From assembly GCA_027487905.1 (NCBI GenBank), contig JAIYCR010000009.1:1-33803 (forward strand): DNA of 33,803 nucleotides, read 5' to 3'. The DNA is from Rubrivivax sp. (GTDB taxonomy: Bacteria > Pseudomonadota > Gammaproteobacteria > Burkholderiales > Burkholderiaceae_C). Under the pieces are notes generated by a model. That model searched no databases, was not told the origin of the DNA, and worked only from the letters and a program-made list of their open reading frames with translations. Both the position numbers and the translations under genes were made by a program. The stretch's first letter is position 1. Every line of letters starts with the position of its first letter. Of this stretch, positions 8,776 through 15,930 are shown one piece after another.

Positions 8776-9800
8776 TCGTCTTCCTCCACATGGTGCGTGC
8801 GCAGCGAGCGCCACCACAGCACCGGAATGATCAGGGTGAACACGATCACCTCCTTGTAGGCGCTGGCCCAGAAGGACGAGAAGGCCTCGAGCAGGCCGAC
8901 CAGCAGCGCGCCGGCCACGGCCAGCGGATAGCTCGCCAGCGCGCCGATGATGGCGGCCACGAAGCCCTTCAGGCCGATCAGGAAGCCGGTGTCGTAGTAG
9001 ATGGTCGTGAGCGGCGCGATCAGCAGGCCCGAGATCGCGCCGATGAGCGCGGCCAGCGCGAAGCTGAGGTCACCGGCCAGCTCGGTGGGGATGCCCATCA
9101 GGCGGGCGCCGGTGCGGTTGATGGCCGTGGCCCGCAGGGCCTTGCCGATGATGCTTTTCTCGAAGAAGGCGAACATGGCGAGCATCAGCAGTGCCGCCAC
9201 GCCCACCACCACCACCGCCTGGCCGGTGAAGGGCAGGCCGAGCAGCTCGAAACGGGTGTCCCAGAAGGCCGGTGTGCGCGAGCCCTCGGCGCCGAAGAAC
9301 CACAGGCCTATGCCCATCAGCGCGCCGTGCAGGGCCACGCTCACGATGAGCAGCATCAGCACCGTCGCATGCGCAAGCGGCCGGTAGGCCAGCCGGTACA
9401 GCAGCGGGCCGAGCGGCGTGCAGATCAGCAGCGTGAGCGCCACCTGGCCGGACAGTCCGGCGGGCGGCGCGCCCAAGGCCCAGGCCAGCGCCGCCAGCGG
9501 CAGCGCCACGCACCACACCAGCGTGCCACCCCACTCCACCGTCTGGCCCCTCCAGGCGCGGACGGCCTCGGCCAGCACCGCCAGCGCCCCCAGCGCCACC
9601 GCGAACCACACCGTGGGTGGCGTCTTGCCCAGCTGCATCGCCGCCAGCGTCAGGGCCCCGAAGGCCACCAGTTCGCCCTGGGGCACGAAGATCACCCGGG
9701 TGACCGAGAACACCAGCACCAGCGTCAAGGCCAGCAGGGCATAGATGGCCCCGTTGACGATGCCGTCCTGCGCCAGCAGCAAGGCGATTTGAAAGTCCAT
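8772..9800 (-). CDS. livH: LivH-type ABC transporter permease
   Basis: A 342-residue integral membrane permease of the LivH type. It begins MDFQIALLLAQDGIVNGAIYALLAL, carries the VFSVTRVIFVPQGE segment, a loop with ALRATAINRTGARLMGIP (the ATPase-contacting region) and several hydrophobic helices. The ATG at 9800 was chosen because family proteins start at this MDFQ; an upstream ATG at 9905 would add a Pro/Gly-rich stretch encoded by intergenic hairpins. No good ribosome-binding site precedes 9800, so the start carries some doubt. It overlaps livMG by four bases and would pair with it to form the membrane channel. The 145-base gap to livK is the largest within the liv genes. Confidence 0.92.
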   Translation of the reverse strand: MDFQIALLLAQDGIVNGAIYALLALTLVLVFSVTRVIFVPQGELVAFGALTLAAMQLGKTPPTVWFAVALGALAVLAEAVRAWRGQTVEWGGTLVWCVALPLAALAWALGAPPAGLSGQVALTLLICTPLGPLLYRLAYRPLAHATVLMLLIVSVALHGALMGIGLWFFGAEGSRTPAFWDTRFELLGLPFTGQAVVVVGVAALLMLAMFAFFEKSIIGKALRATAINRTGARLMGIPTELAGDLSFALAALIGAISGLLIAPLTTIYYDTGFLIGLKGFVAAIIGALASYPLAVAGALLVGLLEAFSSFWASAYKEVIVFTLIIPVLWWRSLRTHHVEEDE

Positions 9801-9830
9801 GGAGGAAGGCTTGGGGTGGGTAGGTGCGGA

Positions 9831-9935
9831 CCGCCGGGAGCCACCCGGCGGCCCATCGGTCGCCGGGGGTCCGGCCGGCGCTGCCGGCTCGCTGACGGAT
9901 TCCATCCGGGTGCACCCCGCCGGGGGGGCGCACCC
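9831..9935 (-). promoter_or_regulatory. Hairpin-rich livK-livH intercistronic region
   Basis: Two perfect inverted repeats are visible: an 8-bp stem (9831-9838 with 9844-9851, 5-base loop) and a 6-bp stem (9908-9913 with 9930-9935). Neither has a T-run, so they are not typical terminators. Located after the binding-protein gene, they could protect the livK end of the message or reduce read-through, giving more binding protein than permease, as known for other ABC operons (inference). Confidence 0.5.
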
Positions 9936-9945
9936 GAGGCGGGGC

Positions 9946-11112
9946 TCAGGCGGACAGGAACTTCCAGGTGCCGTTGGCCACCGTCACCAGCACGCGACCG
10001 CGCTGGTCAAGGCCCGCGTGGTCGGCCGGCGACATGTTGAAGATGCCGTGCGCACCGGGCAGCTCGCGCACGCCTTCGAGCGCGTCGCGCAGCGCCACGC
10101 GGAAGGCGGCCGTGCCCGGCTGGGCCTTCTTCATCGCCTCGGGCGCCGCGCGGCCCACGAGCAGGCCCGCATCCCAGGCGTGGCCGCCGAAGGTGGAGAC
10201 GCTGCCCTTGCCGAACTTGGCCTCGTACGCGTTCACGTACTCGAGTGCGCTCTTGCGCACCGGGTGGTCGGCGGGCAGCTGGTTGGCCACCAGCATCGGG
10301 CCGGCCGGCAGGATGGTGCCCTCCACGTCCTTGCCGCCCACGCGCAGGAAGTCGTTGTTGGCCACGCCGTGGGTCTGGAAGATCTTGCCGGCATAGCCAC
10401 GCTCCTTGAGCGTCTTCTGCGGCAGCGCGGCGGGCGTGCCCGAGCCCGCGATCAGGATGCCGTCGGGGCGGGCCGAGACCAGCTTGAGCACCTGACCGGT
10501 CACCGAGGTGTCGGTGCGGTTGAAGCGCTCGTTGGCGATGAGGTTCAACCGCTTGATGCCCGCGGCCTTCTGGAACTCCTGCCACCAGCCTTCGCCATAG
10601 GCGTCGGCGAAGCCGATGAAGCCGGCGGACTTGATGCCGCCGTCGGCCATGGCCTGTGCCACCGCCACGGCCATCATGATGTCGTTCTGCGGGGTCTTGA
10701 AGACCCAGCGCTTCTTGGCGTCCTGCGGCTCGACGATGCGGGCCGAAGCGGCCATGGAGATCATCGGCACCTGCGCTTCGGCGACCACGTCGATCATGGC
10801 CAGCGAGTTCGGCGTGGTGGTGCTGCCGATGATGACGTCCACCTTGTGCTCGCCGATGAGCTTGCGGGTGTTGGTGACGGCGGTTGTGGTGTCCGACGCG
10901 TCGTCGAGCACGATGTAGTTCACCGCCTGGCCGCCGATGGTCTTGGGCATCAGCTCGACGGTGTTCTTCTCGGGGATGCCCAGCGAGGCCGCCGGGCCGG
11001 TGGCCGACACCGTCATGCCCACCGTGAGCGGGGCGTTCTGCGCCCAGGCCAGGCTCGGTGCGGCGAGCCCGGCAGCGGTGGCGATCAGGGTCTGGCGGCG
11101 GGTGATTCTCAT
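9946..11112 (-). CDS. livK: Liv-type ABC transporter substrate-binding protein
   Basis: A 388-residue periplasmic binding protein of the Leu/Ile/Val-binding family (type I fold). The N terminus has a twin-arginine pair followed by a hydrophobic stretch and the cleavage-like SLAWAQ (about residue 25); TRRQTLI resembles a Tat motif. Family segments seen are NTRKLIGEHKVDVIIGSTTTPNSLA, VFKTPQND, GFADAYGEGW and HAWDAGLLV. AGGAGA stands about seven bases before the ATG. The ATG overlaps the stop of the upstream tetR gene. The ligand is not readable from sequence; its place between paaE and paaZ argues for phenylacetate or a related aromatic acid rather than branched-chain amino acids. Confidence 0.92.
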   Translation of the reverse strand: MRITRRQTLIATAAGLAAPSLAWAQNAPLTVGMTVSATGPAASLGIPEKNTVELMPKTIGGQAVNYIVLDDASDTTTAVTNTRKLIGEHKVDVIIGSTTTPNSLAMIDVVAEAQVPMISMAASARIVEPQDAKKRWVFKTPQNDIMMAVAVAQAMADGGIKSAGFIGFADAYGEGWWQEFQKAAGIKRLNLIANERFNRTDTSVTGQVLKLVSARPDGILIAGSGTPAALPQKTLKERGYAGKIFQTHGVANNDFLRVGGKDVEGTILPAGPMLVANQLPADHPVRKSALEYVNAYEAKFGKGSVSTFGGHAWDAGLLVGRAAPEAMKKAQPGTAAFRVALRDALEGVRELPGAHGIFNMSPADHAGLDQRGRVLVTVANGTWKFLSA

Positions 11113-11840
11113 GGGTTGTCTCCTGGGGTGAGGGTCAATGCGGTTGCTAGGGACGACGCCCGCCGGCGCTGGACGGCCGAGGGCGCTGGGGTGGAACCCA
11201 CCGGCGGGGGTGGAGTTCCCTCCGCGGCACGGGCCGGCGGAAGGTCGACGGCGGTCACGCCCGCCGTGAAGAGCCCGGCCACCAGCGGCGCCAGGGCTTC
11301 ATGGGTCAGCGGGCCGTCGCCGCGGTGCCAAGTGAACATCCAGTTCACCATGCCGAACAGCAGCATCGTCAGCGGCTTGACAAGGCGTGCAGCGTCGGCA
11401 TCGGGCCGAACGGCCGCCACCGCGGCCGCGAAGAGGTCGACCAGGCGTCGCTGCTGGTCGAGCACCCGCCGCTGGTCGGTCTCGGCCAGAAAGCGCACAT
11501 CCTCGGTGAGCACGCGGTGCGCGTTCTGCGAATCGGCGTACTCATGGACGATGCACTCGATCAGCGATTTCAGCCGGGCCTGGGGAGGCCTGCCTGCGCT
11601 GGACGCCACCACCGCCTGCGTGGCCGCGAGCAGCTGCGACACATGCCCCTCGGCGATCTCCAGCAGCAGCGTGTCCTTGTCGCGGAAGTAGTGGTAGAGC
11701 GCCGCCTTGCTCAGGCCGCAGGCAGCGGCCAGCTCGTTCATCGAGCTGCCCTGGAAGCCGCGCTGGGCGAATAGCGCCGCCGCCCGCGCGAGGATGCGCT
11801 CGCGCTGGTCGTCGTAGCCGGCAGCTCGGGTTCGGGCCAT
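11109..11840 (-). CDS. TetR/AcrR-family repressor of the paa-liv operon (PaaR-like)
   Basis: A 243-residue regulator. Residues about 10-58 form the TetR DNA-binding domain, with the recognition-helix region CGLSKAALYHYFRDKDTLL. The middle is a helical ligand-binding domain with FGMVNWMFTWHRGDG, and the last ~40 residues are a Pro/Ala-rich tail of unclear use. The gene lies inside the operon between paaE (28 bases upstream) and livK (4-base overlap), so it would be co-expressed with its targets and could set up autorepression. TetR-type PaaR proteins in other bacteria are released from DNA by phenylacetyl-CoA; this ligand is inferred here by context. The 12-bp palindrome before paaI is the best operator candidate. 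Confidence 0.87.
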   Translation of the reverse strand: MARTRAAGYDDQRERILARAAALFAQRGFQGSSMNELAAACGLSKAALYHYFRDKDTLLLEIAEGHVSQLLAATQAVVASSAGRPPQARLKSLIECIVHEYADSQNAHRVLTEDVRFLAETDQRRVLDQQRRLVDLFAAAVAAVRPDADAARLVKPLTMLLFGMVNWMFTWHRGDGPLTHEALAPLVAGLFTAGVTAVDLPPARAAEGTPPPPVGSTPAPSAVQRRRASSLATALTLTPGDNP

Positions 11841-11868
11841 GGAGGCGTCTGTGGGGTGCAGCCCGGCG

Positions 11869-12993
11869 TCAGCGGTCGTCGAAGCTCAGCACCACGCGAT
11901 CGCTCAGCGGGTGGGCCTGGCAGGTGAGCACGTAGCCGGCGGCCACCTCGGCCTTTTCCAGCGCGAAATTGCGGGTCATGCGCACGCTTCCCTCCAGGCA
12001 CTTGGCGCGGCAGGTGCCGCACACGCCCGAGGTGCAGGAATAAGGCACTTCCAGCCCGGCGGCCGAGGCGGCATCAAGCACGCTGGCCGATTCGGCGGTG
12101 AAGTCGAACTCGCGGGTCAGGCCGTCGCGGATGAGCACGATGCGGGCGCGCTCGGCGTCTCCGGGGCGAAGCTCGTGCACCACCGCGCCGGGCGCGGCCA
12201 CGGTGGCCGCATCGGCGCCGGCGTCCGCTGCGGTGCCGGTGGCCGACGGCGCCACGCCGAAGCGCTCGATGTGGATGCGCTCCTCGGGCACGCCTGCTGC
12301 GCGCAGCGCCGCCTCGGCCTCGTCGTTCATCTGGAATGGGCCGCACACGTAGGCGTGGTCGATGCCCGCGGCGGGCACCAGGCGATCGAGGAACTCGCCG
12401 AGCTTGTCGCGGTTCATCAACCCCCGGTGGATCTCCGCGTCGGTGTGCTCGTCGCTGAAGACGTGGTGCAGCGCCAGCCGGGTCAGGTAGCGGTTCTTCA
12501 GATCCTCGATCTCCTCCTTGAACATCGTCGACTTCTGGCGCCGGTTGCCGTAGATGAGGGTGAAGCGCGACATCGGCTCGCGGGCCAGCACCGTCTTCAT
12601 GATCGACAGGATGGGGGTGATGCCGCTGCCGCCGGCGATGCCCACATGGTGGCGCCGGGCCTCGGGCACGAGCGGCACGAAGAAGCGACCCTGCGGCGGC
12701 ATCACCTGGATGACGTCGCCCGGATGCACGCGGCTGTTGATCCAGTTGCTGAACACGCCGCCGTTGACCTTGCGAACGCCCACCCGCAAGGCGGCATCGT
12801 CCACGCCGGCGCAGATGGAGTAGGAGCGACGCAGATCGACGCCGTCGATGTCGGCCCTGAGCGTCAGGTACTGCCCTTGCGTGAAGGCGAAGGTGTCTCG
12901 CAGCGCATCGGGCACGTCGAAGGAAACGATCACCGCCTCGGGGGTGTCGTTCTCGATGGCGCGCACGCGCAGGGGGTGGAAGAGCGGGGTCAT
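11869..12993 (-). CDS. paaE: PaaE, phenylacetyl-CoA 1,2-epoxidase reductase subunit
   Basis: A 374-residue flavin and iron-sulfur reductase that passes electrons from NADPH to the PaaABCE epoxidase. The N-terminal FAD domain has RRSYSIC (residues 55-61), the nucleotide-binding domain has GGSGITPILS (121-130), and the C-terminal plant-type [2Fe-2S] ferredoxin domain has Cys320, Cys325, Cys328 and Cys358 in the C-x4-C-x2-C-x29-C spacing. A 30-residue Ala-rich linker joins the last two. The ATG at 12993 was chosen at the conserved start of the FAD domain; the open frame continues to 13344 as a shadow through paaD. It sits 58 bases after paaD. Confidence 0.96.
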   Translation of the reverse strand: MTPLFHPLRVRAIENDTPEAVIVSFDVPDALRDTFAFTQGQYLTLRADIDGVDLRRSYSICAGVDDAALRVGVRKVNGGVFSNWINSRVHPGDVIQVMPPQGRFFVPLVPEARRHHVGIAGGSGITPILSIMKTVLAREPMSRFTLIYGNRRQKSTMFKEEIEDLKNRYLTRLALHHVFSDEHTDAEIHRGLMNRDKLGEFLDRLVPAAGIDHAYVCGPFQMNDEAEAALRAAGVPEERIHIERFGVAPSATGTAADAGADAATVAAPGAVVHELRPGDAERARIVLIRDGLTREFDFTAESASVLDAASAAGLEVPYSCTSGVCGTCRAKCLEGSVRMTRNFALEKAEVAAGYVLTCQAHPLSDRVVLSFDDR

Positions 12994-13051
12994 GGCGATC
13001 GGACGGCTGGGTGTTCGGTGCGTGGGAGCCGGGCTTGGGAAAGCGCGCCGC

Positions 13052-13588
13052 TCAGATGGGCTTGAACTGCTCGAAGGGCTCGCGGCAGGCCAGGCAGCGC
13101 CACAGGGCCTTGCAGGCCGTCGAGCCAAAGGCCGACAGCCGCTCGGTGCGCTGGCTGGAACACCGGGGGCAGGAGACAGCGGCTTCGGCGGGCCGCGCCG
13201 CCATGGGCACGAAGCGCAGCGGCGATTCGCTCGGCGCGCCGCAGCGCCCCGGAGGCGCGATGCCGTAGTCGCGCAGCTTGGTGCGTCCGGCGTCGGTGAT
13301 CCAGTCGGTGGTCCAGGCGGGCGAGCGCTGCAGGCGCGGCTCAACCGGTCCCAGGCCCGCGGCGACGAGGGCGTCCACCACGCTGCGCTCGATGACCTCG
13401 GTGGCCGGACAGCCGCTGTAGGTGGGCGTGAGCACCACCACCAGCGACTCGCAGCCCGGCTCCACGCGGAGTTCGCGCACGATGCCGAGGTCGCAGACCG
13501 ACAGGGCCGGAACCTCCGGGTCGAGCACGTCCTGGAGGACGGCCCAGCCCCGCTCGATGCGCTGCTCAGGCGTGCCCGGAAGGCTCAC
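13052..13588 (-). CDS. paaD: PaaD, iron-sulfur maturation factor of the phenylacetyl-CoA epoxidase
   Basis: A 178-residue protein of the PaaD/MIP18 type. The N-terminal half is a DUF59 domain (LDPEVPALSVCDLGIVREL and TPTYSGCPATEVIE), the fold shared with iron-sulfur assembly factors. The C-terminal end has the two CxxC pairs CPRC and CLAC and the family ending EPFEQFKPI, a likely metal site. PaaD is required for epoxidase maturation but is not a subunit. The GTG start at 13588 overlaps the TGA of paaC (GTGA) and was preferred because the frame upstream is a shadow of paaC. Confidence 0.93.
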   Translation of the reverse strand: MSLPGTPEQRIERGWAVLQDVLDPEVPALSVCDLGIVRELRVEPGCESLVVVLTPTYSGCPATEVIERSVVDALVAAGLGPVEPRLQRSPAWTTDWITDAGRTKLRDYGIAPPGRCGAPSESPLRFVPMAARPAEAAVSCPRCSSQRTERLSAFGSTACKALWRCLACREPFEQFKPI

Positions 13589-14400
13589 CAGCTGCCTCCG
13601 GGGTAGGCGCGCTGCAGATGCTGCATCTCCGCGAGGATGTAGCCCATGTGCTCGCTGTGCACGCCGCGGCGCCCGCTGCTGCGGTACACCGGCTCGGGCG
13701 GCAACTCGAGCGTGGCCTCCTGCAGCAGGGCGGTCATGGTGTCCATCCACGGCTCGCGCAGCTCCGACCAGGCCGGGCCGAGCCCGCAGGCCTGTGCAGC
13801 CGCATCCACCGCATCCGACTCGAAGAGTTCGGGCGTGTAGGGCCACAGGTGGTTCAACGCCGCCTGGGCGCGGGCCTTGGACTCGGCCGTGCCGTCGCCC
13901 AGGCGCACCAGCCAGTCGCCGGCGTGCTGCCGGTGGTAGCGGGCCTCCTTGACGGCCTTGGCCGCGATGCCACGGAGCTCGGCGTCATTGGAGGCCTGCA
14001 GCCGCGTCCACAGCGCTTCCAGCAGCACCGCCACCATCGTGTTGCGCACGATGGTCAGTGCAAAGTCCCGCCCTTTCTGGCCGGGCGAGACGACCGCGTT
14101 GGGCAGTTCGACCAGCGTGGGGTTGCGGAAGTCACGTTCGTCGCGCAGGAAGGCCAGGCGGTCCTCGTCGTGTCCGTGCCCGTCGAGCTGCCCCGCACGG
14201 GTGAGCACGGCGCGGGCCTGGCCGACGAGGTCCAGTGCCATGTTGGACATTGCGATGTCCTCCTCGAGCACGGGCGCATGTCCGCACCACTCGCCCAGGC
14301 GCTGGCCGAGGATGAGGCAGGTGTCGCCCAGGCGGAGGAGGTAGTCGACCGTGGCACGCAGGGCCGGGTCGGCGGTGAGCTGGATGGAAGGTGCAGTCAT
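13585..14400 (-). CDS. paaC: PaaC, structural subunit of the phenylacetyl-CoA epoxidase
   Basis: A 271-residue ferritin-like helical protein that forms the PaaAC core of the ring 1,2-epoxidase. Family segments are LRLGDTCLILGQRLGEWCGHAP, MALDLVGQAR, KEARYHRQHAGDWLVRLGDGT and EHMGYILAEMQHLQRAYPG. PaaC is non-catalytic in known complexes. The ATG at 14400 fits the family length; the frame continues upstream only as a shadow of paaB. It lies 34 bases after paaB and overlaps paaD by four bases. Confidence 0.95.
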   Translation of the reverse strand: MTAPSIQLTADPALRATVDYLLRLGDTCLILGQRLGEWCGHAPVLEEDIAMSNMALDLVGQARAVLTRAGQLDGHGHDEDRLAFLRDERDFRNPTLVELPNAVVSPGQKGRDFALTIVRNTMVAVLLEALWTRLQASNDAELRGIAAKAVKEARYHRQHAGDWLVRLGDGTAESKARAQAALNHLWPYTPELFESDAVDAAAQACGLGPAWSELREPWMDTMTALLQEATLELPPEPVYRSSGRRGVHSEHMGYILAEMQHLQRAYPGGSW

Positions 14401-14434
14401 GGGGGTGGCCGGTGGCGGTGATCGCCAGCGGGCG

Positions 14435-14854
14435 TCACATGTGGTCGACTTCGTCGGGCAGCTTGTAGAAGGTCGGGTGTCGGTAGACCTTGTCCTCGGC
14501 CGGGTCGAAGTACATGTCCTTGTCGCCCGGGTCGCTGGCGACGATGAGGTCGGAGCGGACGATCCACACGCTGCTGCCTTCCTGGCGGCGGGTGTAGACA
14601 TCGCGCGCCATCTGGATGGCCATGGCCGAGTCCGGGGCGTGCAGGCTGCCGCAGTGCTTGTGGTCCAGGCCGGCCTTGGAGCGGACGAACACTTCCCACA
14701 ACGGCCATTCATGAGCCCCCGGTCCGGCGCCTTCGGCGCCAGCCCGCCCCCCGGGGGGGCTGACGCGGCCGCCTTGGGGCGGCCCGGCGTCGGCCGCGGC
14801 GCTGACCCCCGGTCCGGCGCCTTCGGCGCCAGCCTTGCCGGCGTCGGTGCTCAT
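14435..14854 (-). CDS. paaB: PaaB, epoxidase subunit, with repeat-encoded N-terminal extension
   Basis: A 139-residue product whose last ~92 residues are PaaB, a small subunit bridging the PaaAC units: EWPLWEVFVRSKAG, the CGSLHAPDSAMAIQMARD block and DPGDKDMYFDPAEDKVYRHP. PaaB is normally about 95 residues and begins almost directly with xEWPLWEVF. Here about 45 residues rich in Gly, Ala and Pro precede it, encoded by a hairpin-rich repeat that contains the peptide GAEGAGPG twice. No in-frame ATG lies close to EWPLW, so the ATG at 14854, which overlaps the true paaA stop (ATGA), is taken as the start. Initiation inside the repeat at a GTG cannot be excluded. Confidence 0.9.
   Translation of the reverse strand: MSTDAGKAGAEGAGPGVSAAADAGPPQGGRVSPPGGRAGAEGAGPGAHEWPLWEVFVRSKAGLDHKHCGSLHAPDSAMAIQMARDVYTRRQEGSSVWIVRSDLIVASDPGDKDMYFDPAEDKVYRHPTFYKLPDEVDHM
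14716..14834. repeat. GC-rich palindromic repeat element at the paaA-paaB junction
   Basis: A 29-base direct repeat occurs at 14716-14744 and 14806-14834, spaced by exactly 90 bases (30 codons); each copy contains the palindromic core GGCGC-CTTCG-GCGCC. Between them lie a run of C followed by a run of G (about 14744-14760) and a perfect inverted repeat GGCCGCC-ttgg-GGCGGCC. It resembles dispersed intergenic hairpin elements of Burkholderiales, here translated as part of paaB. No second location was found in this window. Confidence 0.6.
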
Positions 14855-15879
14855 GCAGCCTCCTGGGCGGTGGCGGCGCGCTCGGCTTGCTTGCGGGCGT
14901 GGGCCAGTGCGGCGTCACGCACCCAGGCGCCCTCCTCCCAGGCCTTCACCCGGGCGCCCAGGCGCTCGCGGTTGCAGGGGCCGTCGCCGTTGACCACGCG
15001 CCAGAACTCGGTCCAGTCGATGGGGCCGAAGTCGTGGGCCTGGCGCTACTCGTTCCACTTCAGCAGCGGGTCGGGCACGGTCACGCCCAGCACCTTGGCC
15101 TGCTGCACGGTGGCATCGACGAACTTCTGGCGAAGGTCGTCGTTGCTGATGCGCTTGATGCCCCAGCGCATGCTGGTGGCGCTGTTGGGGCTGTCGCTGT
15201 CCGGCGGGCCGAACATCATCAGGCTGGGCCACCACCAGCGGTTCACCGCGTCCTGCACCATGGCGCGCTGGGCGTCGGTGCCCTCGGTCATCATGGTCAG
15301 CAGCGCGTCGTAGCCCTGGCGCTGGTGGAAGCTCTCCTCGCGGCAGATGCGGATCATCGCGCGGGCGTAGGGCGCATAGCTGCAGCGGCACAGCGGCACC
15401 TGGTTCATGATGGCCGCGCCGTCCACCAGCCAGCCGATCACGCCGATGTCCGCCCAGGTGAGCGTGGGGTAGTTGAAGATGCTGCTGTACTTGGCGCGGC
15501 CGGTGTGCAGCGCGTCGAGCAGCTGGTCGCGGCTGGTGCCCAGCGTCTCTGCGGCGGCGTAGAGGTAGAGGCCGTGGCCGCCCTCGTCCTGGATCTTGGC
15601 CAGCAGGATGGCCTTGCGCTTGAGGGTGGGCGCGCGGCTCACCCAGTTGCCCTCCGGCAGCATGCCCACGATCTCCGAATGCGCGTGCTGGCTGATCTGG
15701 CGCACCAGCGTCTTGCGGTAGTTGTCGGGCATCCAGTCCTTGGCCTCGATGAAGCCGCCGTCGTCGATGCGCGCATCGAAGCGCTGCTGCAGCGCCTCTT
15801 CCTGCGGGCTGAGCACCGCCTTCAGTGCGGGACCGGTGCCGGCCTCTCGGGCCATGGTGTCCATTGCCTGGGTGTACAT
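14851..15879 (-). pseudogene. paaA: PaaA, catalytic di-iron subunit of phenylacetyl-CoA epoxidase, interrupted by in-frame amber codon
   Basis: From the ATG at 15879 (AAGGAAA about eight bases upstream) the frame encodes 277 residues and then meets TAG at 15048-15046. Reading through continues in the same frame for 64 sense codons of clear PaaA sequence (HDFGPIDWTEFWRVVNG, GPCNRERL, KAWEEGAWVRDAALAHA) to a TGA at 14853-14851 that overlaps the paaB start. The expected residue at the stop is Glu within KWNE-E-R, so one G-to-T change (GAG to TAG) explains it. Upstream, the di-iron pairs E99-x2-H102 (QDEGGH) and E182-x2-H185 (EESFH) are intact. PaaA inserts oxygen into the phenylacetyl-CoA ring; a 277-residue product would keep the ligands but lose the conserved C terminus. 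Sequencing error, real mutation and readthrough cannot be told apart here. Confidence 0.9.
15046..15048 (-). other. Premature TAG codon in paaA
   Basis: The plus strand reads cta, which is TAG on the coding strand, followed by CGC. It is in frame with paaA on both sides, with no insertion or deletion, and is the only stop in the 343-codon frame before the normal TGA. Confidence 0.93.
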
Positions 15880-15903
15880 CGTCCGTTTCCTTTCAGATGC
15901 TGC

Positions 15904-15919
15904 GGGGGCTGCGGCCCCC
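15904..15919 (-). promoter_or_regulatory. Hairpin between paaK and paaA
   Basis: Perfect 6-bp inverted repeat GGGGGC-TGCG-GCCCCC in the 51-base gap between the paaK stop and the paaA start. There is no T-run, so it is more likely a message-stability or processing element than a terminator. Confidence 0.4.
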
Positions 15920-15930
15920 GGAATGGAGAG

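Noticed and set aside
9801-9905. N-terminal extension of LivH to an ATG at 9905
   Set aside because: The added residues are Pro/Gly/Ala-rich and encoded by the hairpin region, while the family begins at MDFQ; however, 9800 lacks a clear ribosome-binding site, so some doubt remains.
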